NCBI RefSeq assembly: GCF_000255655.1 | Contig: NZ_JH636434.1 | Span: forward strand, 2,353 to 66,352 | Source of the DNA: Schlesneria paludicola DSM 18645 | GTDB lineage: Bacteria; Planctomycetota; Planctomycetia; Planctomycetales; Planctomycetaceae | Length of the DNA stretch: 64,000 nucleotides | Direction: 5' to 3' | In this document: in pieces, positions 44,258-52,522 of the stretch | Layout: each line of letters starts with the position of its first letter | Position numbering within the stretch: position 1 is the first letter of the stretch | Translations under genes and position numbers: made by a program | The notes under the pieces: generated by a model | Told to the model about the DNA's origin: nothing | Databases searched by the model: none | Seen by the model: only the letters and a program-made list of their open reading frames with translations

Positions 44258-44443
44258 CTAGTCTCGGTCGACCGAGACCCGGATGTCGCCAGAGTCCTCA
44301 ATCAGAATTCGGACTTCAATGCGACAACGGCAGTCGCCGCACGCGACGGCGATGCGTTGGTCACTTCCCAACGCTGGATCAATCGGAATCGTGATCACTT
44401 TACCGCAAGCGGCACATGCGCAATAGCCTTCGTCGATTTCCAT
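44258..44443 (-). CDS. CPXCG-like small cysteine-rich zinc protein
   Basis: 61 residues with two Cys pairs: Cys-Ala-Ala-Cys-Gly near residue 10 and Cys-Gly-Asp-Cys-Arg-Cys near residue 37, separated by Ile-Pro-Ile-Asp-Pro-Ala-Leu-Gly. The layout matches the CPXCG-motif family of short zinc-ribbon proteins of unknown function, although the first motif here is Cys-Ala-Ala-Cys-Gly. GGGAG abuts the ATG. It lies 104 bp upstream of the 2H phosphoesterase on the same strand. Confidence 0.65.
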   Translation of the reverse strand: MEIDEGYCACAACGKVITIPIDPALGSDQRIAVACGDCRCRIEVRILIEDSGDIRVSVDRD

Positions 44444-44826
44444 CTCCCACGCAAACTGGCCTTAGAACAGGCCGCAATATATACATCCGACCAGGTTGCT
44501 GCAATCGGCTCTGAGCTCCGTCGATCAACGGTGCGGAAACGCGCATCAGTGACTGCGGATCGACGGCATCGACAGTTGAATCGGTAGCCCACTTCTCCAT
44601 TTTATAGTGGTCGGCCCCCCTCCTCATTCTGCGTTCTATGTGAGCGTTCACAAGCCTGGCACGGGCTCATTTTCCCGCGGTAAAGGGAAAAACTGCGATG
44701 GTCGAATCACTCTGGATTTCAATGAACCGGGAAACTGTGCCGATGGCCCTTCCGACGGTGTACGGTGACCAGCGGGAATCATGCTCCAGAGATCACTGTT
44801 GACGGCGCGACCTGCCGGACCACGTT
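44444..44826. other. Gap between zinc protein and megasynthase end
   Basis: 383 bp with only short shadow frames. It contains one copy of the about 97-bp dispersed repeat at 44645-44743, including the small hairpin TTTTCCC-GCGGTAA-AGGGAAAA. Confidence 0.5.
44645..44743 (+). repeat. About 97-bp dispersed repeat, copy B
   Basis: Homologous to 2172-2270 in the same orientation. Conserved blocks are TCACA, CATTTTCCCGC, AAAG, TGGTCGA, CACT, CAATGAA, CGGG and TGCC. It starts 84 bp beyond the megasynthase stop, in the gap behind it. Confidence 0.62.
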
Positions 44827-47800
44827 TCAAGAACATCCCAACGAGAATTGCTTCATCTGGTAGATGATTCGCCCATCGACGGACAGGAAGCCTTCCGCCT
44901 GAAGCTGTTGCTTCTGATCATCGACGCGCGTGATCACCGCAGAGACTGTCACCTTCTGGTCGCGCGGGACCACCTGCCCACGATAGACCCACTCATGCTT
45001 GGCGGGAACCGATGTCGACGTCCCTTCGATGATCGGCGTGGCGAACGACGCGTTCGGCGAAAGCTTCCAGCGATCGGCCGCGTAAAATTTCAAAAGCTGA
45101 TAAAACGACTCCAGCCCGAGCGATCCGGGAACGACGGGATCTTGATGGAAGTGCGCCTTGAAGAACCACGACGTCGGGTCGACGTGGGTCGTCCCGATGG
45201 CAAATCCCAACCCGCCGGGCCCACCTGACTGAGACAGTTGCACGTCATCAATCATCTGAAATCGACGGTCCGCAAATGGCGCGGTATCGGTATAGGGAAA
45301 CTTGATCGAGTGCACGAGATCGGCTGGCGTTGGAACGAATGGCTTGGCATCACGAAATCCTACCTGGTTTGCCAGCGACGCCTTTGAAAAGAAACCGAAA
45401 TACGTGTTTCCCACGTAGACGGTTTGATCATCGCAACGCAGATCGAAATCGTAGTGTTGGATAATCATTCCGCCCGAGTTCGACACGCGGGTCATCTTGA
45501 CGGTCGTCGTCAGCGTGCCTGACGTAGGAACGACTTCTCGGAACTGGGTTGCCGTTCCTCCCAGATTTCGGAAGGACACATCGATGTCACTCGTCAGGGC
45601 CGAACCCACATAGGCCGCCAACCATCCACACGGCTGCAATGCCGTTTCCAGCAGCACGGCAAATGGCATCTGGTGTTGTCGATTTGCCGCGAAATACCAA
45701 GCATCGACCGGCACATCATACTGCGCCACCACTTCGCCGCCCGCACGCAGAACCCAGGGTTCACATCCGCTGATCGCCACAATCCGGTCAAGAAATTGGA
45801 ATGGCGGGCCGGGCAAACGGGCGATCGTTCGCTCGGAATCAAAGACCCGGTAACGATCACCGAACGCTTCAGACGGATTTCCAATTGCAAAAGCCGTGAT
45901 GCGATCCGTATCAAACAATGCGGGCCGGCGATCATAGCGAGGTTTCACAACTGTGCTCGAAGTGACGCCTGCTCCGTGTAACGAACCTGACACCTGTTTC
46001 TTCTGCGACCACAAGCGTTCGACGTGGGTTCGCGTCAGGCCCGTCAGCCGTACCGACATATCGGTGATTTCGACAACCGGCTTGCCGTCGGCGTACATCA
46101 ATGCGTCCGCCAGACAGTAGGGCGTCTGTTCCAATCCACCGTCGACCGAGGGCAAGTAGCCGATTTCCTTCAGCGTGATTTCGTACCAAACCTTTTTCGT
46201 ATCCGCACGGACTTGTCCACGGCATTTCAGACGGCTGCGAATTCCGGGGACTGGCTCATACGCCACCTGCCCCTGCTCGCCAATCCAGCCCATGCGCAGC
46301 AGATAGATTCGCAATGTATGCATGCAGCATTCATACATCAGCGTGCCGGGCATCACCTGGTCGTCGCAGAAATGGCAGGTCAAGAACCAGTCGTCAGAAT
46401 GAATGTCGAGCTCACCCAGGATCGTCCCCAGGCCGAACTTTCCGGCGGTCGGATCGAGACTTAGAACTCGATCGATCAGCCACATCCGCGTTCGTTGGGC
46501 GCCGGCTTGAGTCGCCATCGCCACATTTGCTTGAGGACTGCGCAATGATTCAGATGTCTCTGGCAGCCCAGGGAGTGTCACCGGAGTTTGCAAGGCGAGA
46601 CCCGCGAACGCATCACCGAAGCACTGATCCAGGCGTCCCTGACGTAGCGACAGGATCTGCGCATCGTCGTAGCTCTCAATTGCCAACGGAACCAGTTCCA
46701 CCCAATCGTCGGGCCGCTTTCCGGGCCGCGGCCGTTTGTCGAGAGCCGTATGAATAATCCCTTTCCCGCTGGCCAGTTCCTGTTCGGAAAAGAAACCCGC
46801 GCAGCCTTCGCGCATGGTGAGCAGTGGTTCGCCATCGACCGTCGCGTCGAACTCAAACCGAAACAGGAATGTCTTCCCCTGCCGGAAGAAATGGTTGACC
46901 TTGATATCATAATGGATCGTTTGGCCCGGTCGTGGCAGCGCCTGATGGAACGTGACGACGGCGTCGAGCAGACGGTAACAGGCCAACCCTTTTGTCTCAC
47001 GATCAATTCCCAACCAACCGGAGAGGAACAGGTCTGCCTGCCCCGCTTCGACGGCAATGCATGTCGGAATGCGATCGCAATCGAGATACCACGCCCCGCG
47101 ATGAATGTCGTGTTCGGTCACGACGCGGCCCGATGTCATCGACAGCGGTTCCCCTTCGATTTCCAGAATGCGGTCAACCAGCATCAGCGGTTCATCTGGC
47201 AGCCGCACGCGCGTGGGATGCTGATCGATCTCAGCAAACATGGGACCGAGCGCGCGGCCGATCTTCCCAATCGCAAATTCCATGCACTGCTCTCGCGTCA
47301 GCGAACGCGGTGGCTCGTCGGACGTCGGTGCGTTGGGCTCGACTGCCAGAATGGCTGGTGACACTTGCTCCGTCGGCAACCGATCATCCGCGATCGGTGC
47401 AGAAACGGATGGTGACAGTCTACCGTCCAGATTCGCAAGTTCCGTCAGAGCGGCCAACTGGCTGAGCGTTGTCTGATAGATTTCGCCCGAGACGCGCAGA
47501 TAGGTCTCATGAGCCTTCTGACGAGCGGCGAGAATTTCCTGAAGCTGCGTGATGACGTTGGTTCCAAGCATGTCGAGAATTTCGTCCGTGTCTTGGTGAG
47601 GGAAAAGAGGTTGTGAGGCTTCGCCGACGTTCTTTGCTTGGGTTTCAACCATTTCGGCCATCCCATCGTCGTCGACCGCAGAGTCTACTGGTTCGTTCGG
47701 CCAACCACCGGTTGGGACCGGAACAGAAAAGGCCGCGGCACTGGTTCGTGTGACGATTTCACGGCGTTTGTCTCGGCCCTGATCCTCAACCGTGTCTCGT

Positions 47801-50800
47801 CCAACCTGCCCGTAGAGATAACTCAAGTCGACCGGCACGCGTTCCGCAATCAGCCGTGCCAGAAGTTCGAAGAATGTAACAATGGGGTTTATCGTAATCG
47901 GTGTCGCCGACTGTGCCAGATGGATTCGGTCGCCGAGTATCTCGTCGATCATGCGCGCACAGGAAGACCCGGGCCCGATTTCGACGAAGATTCGCACACC
48001 ATCCGCGTAGGCTTGCTCGACGACACGAGGAAAATCGATCGTATCAACCGCCTGGGCGACAATGGCGCGCGTGGCGGACTCGCGCGTCAATTCGTAAGCA
48101 TGCCCCCAAGCCGCGCTGTAAAACTCGACCGGGGGCGGTGTGGTTGGCATGTCATGGAGTGCATGATAGGCCGATTCCACCTGTCGCAAGATGTCGCAAT
48201 GGACGGTACTTGGCGCCGCAAAGGGCACAAAGTTCGCATTCAACATTCGCACCAGCGATTCGACCGCAACACGTTGGCCACCAATCACACATTGAGTGGG
48301 CGTGTTGATGATCAGCAAGTACGCGTTCCGCGCAGGAGGCTTTGAAGACGACGATTCGCCCGATTCCACATGCCTGCCAGACGCAGCGCCCCCTGGCGCC
48401 AGTCGCGATATCGCGTCCCGAACCTCGTCCGGGCCGCGATCGATGGCGCCCGAAATCCAATCGACCTCAACCGCTTCAGGAACATTCCAAGCCAGTCGGG
48501 CCGCTCGAAATGGACGAACCAGATCACTGCCAAACAACGTGGCCTCATCCATTCGCTGCAACATCTCATCCCGATGCGTCCAGGCGCGCAACCCGAAAAA
48601 TGCCGCCGACTCGCCAAGACTATATCCGATGCTCGCCCGAGGACTGATTCCAAACAGGTGAAGGAGATCGCAGATCGCAGTCCCGAGCGCCACCTGGCCG
48701 AAGATCATCGACTTGTGATCATCCAGTAGCGCGGCGGTAGACGAACCGTTCCAGATCAGCTCAGATTTGTACTGATCGCGGAGTCGCGCGTTTTCCTGTT
48801 CCTGCCGACGGAGAACATCGGGAAACGCGGCAAGTAACTCACGCCCCATTCCGAGAAATGCATTGCCCGATCCGGGAAAGACGAATGCCAACTTTCCTGA
48901 CGGTCCCAATGGTCGCGTCGAGAAATGAACGCGACGATCAAATTCGGGTGCCACAGCCTCGCCACGAAGCCGCGCAGATCCAACGTCGATCAAGGTTGCC
49001 AATTCGTCCAAACTGGTCGCCAATAACACCAATGCGAGTCGACGCGGTACCGACGACCAGCGGCGGCGATGCCACGCCTGGGCAAGACGTCCCATGGAGC
49101 TCGCCATCTGCGACCGAACCTGTCCCCCCTGCGGCGATTGGCCCGCTGCTTGAACTTGATCTTTCAGTTCATCCAGCGAAGTCGCAATCTCGGCCGTCGA
49201 GTCGCCATCCATGACGAAAACGCCGATTCCAAAGGCGTCCGATGTCGAATTACCTGCGAGTGTTGCCGACCTCTTTGCCGACCCCATCAGTTCGAACCGC
49301 AAGGCCTGTCCGTCGACACCGCAGCCGGGAATTTGCATTGTTCGTGGGCCATCATCCCGATTTGTCAGCCAGTATTGTTTCGAAGGCGTTTCACGCAGGG
49401 GAACTTCAATGGCCTGCACCGCTTGAACGAAATTCACCAGTCCGGTCGCCGCACCAAGCGAGGCCAATCGACGATGACGTGTGGGTTCGACGTTCCACCC
49501 AACCGATTCGATTCGACTGAGAATGGCATGGATCTGATTGCCATCCCGCTCGGCATCGTCGCGCCGCTTCAGAACCACCGCAACCGCTCCATCGTGGTCC
49601 GGCTGCTGGCTATCAGCAAGCACTGCACGCAACCTCGCGATCTGGCTCCGAATGTCACAGGGCAAGTCGACGGCACCAACAATCGCCTGATCGAGTTCAC
49701 CACGGCGCAGTGCGTTTGCCGCCAGTTCCAGCGCCCGAAAGCCTGAATTTTGATCGGAGGAAATCGTAAAGCTGGGGCCACCGACGTTGAATTCGCGCGC
49801 CAGTCGACTGGCAACAATCCCGCCCAGGTTCCCCATCACGCGGTTGGCGGAAAGAGGCGGACTAACCCGATCCTTCAAGTTGTCGGTCCACGCTCGAAGT
49901 TCCGCCGCAGACAATAAGAGCCCAAGTTGCTCCGCCCACCGAGGCGCCACTTGTTCGATCGACCAACGCAAATGAAATCCGCTCGTATTCGGATCAAGTT
50001 CGATGCCGATGAAGACGCCGGTCCTGTCACTGACAGACTCGACACTCGTTGCCATGGCAGGCGAGACATCGTGCAGCGCCGACGAAGCCAGCTTCAACAT
50101 CAACTGCTGCTGCGGCAACATGTCCTGAAGTTCCAGCGGCGGAATGCGGAATTCGCCCAGCGGCGTGGTGACGCTTCGGATCTTCCCCAACCCCTCGAAG
50201 TGCTTTCGCTGGTCACCAAATTCTTTCCGGAACCACTCCGATTCCAGTACACCCCAATCCTGGGTGCCCGCTGCCGAGTCGGGGGTCAAGTTTGAAGCGG
50301 GCTCAAGACATTCAACGAACCCCGCGTCAGATTCACCAACCTGGACGGCCAGCCCGACAATGGCAATCTCGATCGTGGACTCGTCGCACGAGGTCGTCCT
50401 TCGTTCAACGACCGCCGCATCCAATGAGATCGGCGGCGGTTGGCTTGGAACGGAGAGGGCAATTGCCGAATCCAGGAACTCTTCGATCAGCACATGGGCA
50501 TTGATTCCGCCAAATCCGAAGGCATTGACCGTGGCCCGTCGTGGAACCTCCGATCGAGCGTTGTCATGCAGGCTGGACCTCGCAGACAAACGACCATTGC
50601 CGCGTCGTGGCCAGCGCTCCGACTGCCCGAGCACGCGGAATGGTGATTTCGGATCACTCAGCGGTGCGGCGGGCGTCGTGAAATTCGCAGTCGGGGGAAG
50701 CGTTTGGTGCTGGATTGCCATCAGGACCTTCATTAATCCTGCGGCCCCCGCCCCCGTCAGCAAATGCCCCACATTCGACTTCACGCCCCCGATGACACAT

Positions 50801-51918
50801 TGCCCCGACCGCGACGATTCGTCCTGCCAGAGTTGATGCAAACTCGCGATCTCGACTCCATCACCAACGGGAGTTCCTGTCGCGTGACATTCAATCAGAT
50901 CCACATCGCTGGGCCGCCATCCTGCTTCTTGATAGGCCGCTCGCATCGCCCGCAGTTGTCCCTCGGAATGAGGCGCCAGCAGATTGGCACCGCGGTCGTT
51001 CGACAACCCGATTCCCGCGATGACACCGTAGATCCGATCCCTCGCAGCAATGGCATCATTCAACCTCTTCAGGACGAAAACTCCAGCGCCTTCGCCGACA
51101 ACGAGTCCGTCTGCCGAGGAGCTGAGCGGCGCACAGCGACTGCCGCGTGATAACGCCTTGAGCTGTGCAAACCCCATCTGCGTGTACTGACAATCCGGCC
51201 GTGACATTCCGCCTGCCAGCATCGCGTCGGCTCGATGATCACGCAGTTCTTCGCAGGCGAACTTCAATGCATACAGCGACGACGCACAGGCCGCGTCCAG
51301 CGTATACGCCGAACCACCCAGGCCGAGTCCCTGCGCAATCATCGCTGCGGGAAGGCTTGCGGCAAAATGGTTAAGCGGATGCCAGGACTTCGAGGCATAA
51401 CCTTCGGCGAGCTCCTGCTGAAGCTGAGCACGACGCGCGTCGCTACGCGGAACCGAATCAATCAGCTTCTCAATCAATGTGCGCCCGAGCACATCACGGC
51501 AGATGGCCGACGTCGATTCAGTCGGCAAGGCGATATTTCCGAGAATCACCCCAACGCGGCGACGATCAATCCCATCAAGGCTTCGGGCATCTTGAACCGC
51601 GGCGCGCGCTGCATGCAGCCCCAGATGAAACAAGGGATCAAGTTGACGCACAAGCTGGTGGTCAAGATCCAACCCTGAAGGATCAAACTCAAACCCTTCA
51701 ATGAAACAGCCCCAAGTCGAATAAACTCGGTCAGGCTTGGGCCCAACCGGATCGTAAGCCGTCTCCGGAGCCAGAAACCAGCGTTCTCGTGGCGCAGAAC
51801 GCCCTGAGTCGACACCATTCGCGATGTTCTGCCAGAACTGATCGAGTTCGTGTGCGCCGGGGAAAATACCTCCCACGCCGACGATCGCGATGCGGTTGGT
51901 TCGGTCAGTCATCGACAT
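44827..51918 (-). CDS. PUFA-synthase-like megasynthase, KS-CLF-AT-DH-DH (Pfa3/PfaC type)
   Basis: 2363 residues from ATG 51918; the frame opens at 51981 and a second ATG is at 51912. Domain order: ketosynthase (about 8-485) with Cys211 in Asp-Ala-Ala-Cys-Ala-Ser-Ser, His345 and His385; a chain-length-factor-like second KS (about 515-880) where Gln723 replaces Cys; acyltransferase (about 1005-1350) with Gly-Tyr-Ser-Leu-Gly, Ser1100, and His1240; a helical linker; then four hotdog units forming two FabA-like dehydratases, with catalytic His1849/Asp1853 (His-Phe-Cys-Asp-Asp-Gln-Val-Met-Pro-Gly) and His2256/Asp2260. This is the order of myxobacterial Pfa3 and of thraustochytrid subunit B joined to C. 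I see no ACP, ketoreductase or enoyl reductase, and no partner subunit nearby. The product is probably a polyunsaturated acyl chain; a glycolipid-type chain is the alternative. Confidence 0.88.
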   Translation of the reverse strand: MSMTDRTNRIAIVGVGGIFPGAHELDQFWQNIANGVDSGRSAPRERWFLAPETAYDPVGPKPDRVYSTWGCFIEGFEFDPSGLDLDHQLVRQLDPLFHLGLHAARAAVQDARSLDGIDRRRVGVILGNIALPTESTSAICRDVLGRTLIEKLIDSVPRSDARRAQLQQELAEGYASKSWHPLNHFAASLPAAMIAQGLGLGGSAYTLDAACASSLYALKFACEELRDHRADAMLAGGMSRPDCQYTQMGFAQLKALSRGSRCAPLSSSADGLVVGEGAGVFVLKRLNDAIAARDRIYGVIAGIGLSNDRGANLLAPHSEGQLRAMRAAYQEAGWRPSDVDLIECHATGTPVGDGVEIASLHQLWQDESSRSGQCVIGGVKSNVGHLLTGAGAAGLMKVLMAIQHQTLPPTANFTTPAAPLSDPKSPFRVLGQSERWPRRGNGRLSARSSLHDNARSEVPRRATVNAFGFGGINAHVLIEEFLDSAIALSVPSQPPPISLDAAVVERRTTSCDESTIEIAIVGLAVQVGESDAGFVECLEPASNLTPDSAAGTQDWGVLESEWFRKEFGDQRKHFEGLGKIRSVTTPLGEFRIPPLELQDMLPQQQLMLKLASSALHDVSPAMATSVESVSDRTGVFIGIELDPNTSGFHLRWSIEQVAPRWAEQLGLLLSAAELRAWTDNLKDRVSPPLSANRVMGNLGGIVASRLAREFNVGGPSFTISSDQNSGFRALELAANALRRGELDQAIVGAVDLPCDIRSQIARLRAVLADSQQPDHDGAVAVVLKRRDDAERDGNQIHAILSRIESVGWNVEPTRHRRLASLGAATGLVNFVQAVQAIEVPLRETPSKQYWLTNRDDGPRTMQIPGCGVDGQALRFELMGSAKRSATLAGNSTSDAFGIGVFVMDGDSTAEIATSLDELKDQVQAAGQSPQGGQVRSQMASSMGRLAQAWHRRRWSSVPRRLALVLLATSLDELATLIDVGSARLRGEAVAPEFDRRVHFSTRPLGPSGKLAFVFPGSGNAFLGMGRELLAAFPDVLRRQEQENARLRDQYKSELIWNGSSTAALLDDHKSMIFGQVALGTAICDLLHLFGISPRASIGYSLGESAAFFGLRAWTHRDEMLQRMDEATLFGSDLVRPFRAARLAWNVPEAVEVDWISGAIDRGPDEVRDAISRLAPGGAASGRHVESGESSSSKPPARNAYLLIINTPTQCVIGGQRVAVESLVRMLNANFVPFAAPSTVHCDILRQVESAYHALHDMPTTPPPVEFYSAAWGHAYELTRESATRAIVAQAVDTIDFPRVVEQAYADGVRIFVEIGPGSSCARMIDEILGDRIHLAQSATPITINPIVTFFELLARLIAERVPVDLSYLYGQVGRDTVEDQGRDKRREIVTRTSAAAFSVPVPTGGWPNEPVDSAVDDDGMAEMVETQAKNVGEASQPLFPHQDTDEILDMLGTNVITQLQEILAARQKAHETYLRVSGEIYQTTLSQLAALTELANLDGRLSPSVSAPIADDRLPTEQVSPAILAVEPNAPTSDEPPRSLTREQCMEFAIGKIGRALGPMFAEIDQHPTRVRLPDEPLMLVDRILEIEGEPLSMTSGRVVTEHDIHRGAWYLDCDRIPTCIAVEAGQADLFLSGWLGIDRETKGLACYRLLDAVVTFHQALPRPGQTIHYDIKVNHFFRQGKTFLFRFEFDATVDGEPLLTMREGCAGFFSEQELASGKGIIHTALDKRPRPGKRPDDWVELVPLAIESYDDAQILSLRQGRLDQCFGDAFAGLALQTPVTLPGLPETSESLRSPQANVAMATQAGAQRTRMWLIDRVLSLDPTAGKFGLGTILGELDIHSDDWFLTCHFCDDQVMPGTLMYECCMHTLRIYLLRMGWIGEQGQVAYEPVPGIRSRLKCRGQVRADTKKVWYEITLKEIGYLPSVDGGLEQTPYCLADALMYADGKPVVEITDMSVRLTGLTRTHVERLWSQKKQVSGSLHGAGVTSSTVVKPRYDRRPALFDTDRITAFAIGNPSEAFGDRYRVFDSERTIARLPGPPFQFLDRIVAISGCEPWVLRAGGEVVAQYDVPVDAWYFAANRQHQMPFAVLLETALQPCGWLAAYVGSALTSDIDVSFRNLGGTATQFREVVPTSGTLTTTVKMTRVSNSGGMIIQHYDFDLRCDDQTVYVGNTYFGFFSKASLANQVGFRDAKPFVPTPADLVHSIKFPYTDTAPFADRRFQMIDDVQLSQSGGPGGLGFAIGTTHVDPTSWFFKAHFHQDPVVPGSLGLESFYQLLKFYAADRWKLSPNASFATPIIEGTSTSVPAKHEWVYRGQVVPRDQKVTVSAVITRVDDQKQQLQAEGFLSVDGRIIYQMKQFSLGCS

Positions 51919-52522
51919 GTGGCAGGGAACTTCGATAGTAGGGGTGCTTGCGACCGGCTGAATCCAATGTGGACTGATCATTCACCAACGCAGGATCAAG
52001 TCCCATCGTTCGCGACTCATTCCGAACTCCGTCGCCGATTTTAGGTACAGGCGAGTCCTGAAACGCCGTCCGCCAAATCGTCCATCATAATCAGCCTGGT
52101 TTGCGCATTCTATGAGAGCCGCAGAGTTGCGGTCAGAACTCGTGACCATTGTGCGGGTCGTAGCGGTTACAGCAGCCAGCCCCTCACCTCGACCTATCAA
52201 TCTTTGACGATATCGACGCTCAAATCAAACCTTGACGCGGATTGAGTCATTCTGTCAGGCAAGAGCTGCCGGATTTTGACGCAACACCCAAGTTTCTGGA
52301 AATGAGTCCATCCTCCGCAATTCAGTTCCCCGCCAATCCATCCATCGCACAACCACCTGCAAGAACGCCACTTCCGTAACGGCGACACTCCGATTTCCAC
52401 CACTCAAGGCGACGAAAAACGAATCGCAAACGAACGACAACTGAATTACAACGCCACTGGACCGTCATGCAGCGGCGTTGTTGTGTGACGCACGTGCCAT
52501 GGCAATGCCAGGATCAGGACCA
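51919..52522. other. Divergent intergenic region
   Basis: 604 bp between the megasynthase start (minus) and the export gene start (plus). Only short shadow frames are present. A hairpin at 52448-52481 lies near the rightward gene. Promoters for both genes are expected here but none is clear. Confidence 0.45.
52448..52481 (+). promoter_or_regulatory. Leader hairpin upstream of the export gene
   Basis: ACAACGCC and GGCGTTGT form an 8-bp stem with an 18-nt loop, ending 41 bp before the chosen ATG at 52523. It may be a 5' leader structure. Confidence 0.3.

Noticed and set aside
46182-46328. Acyl carrier protein inside the megasynthase
   Set aside because: I searched the AT-DH linker and the inter-hotdog regions for a Gly-x-Asp-Ser-Leu type phosphopantetheine site and saw none.
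47638-48345. 235-aa plus-strand frame within the megasynthase
   Set aside because: Antisense shadow across the AT-to-linker region; no domain.
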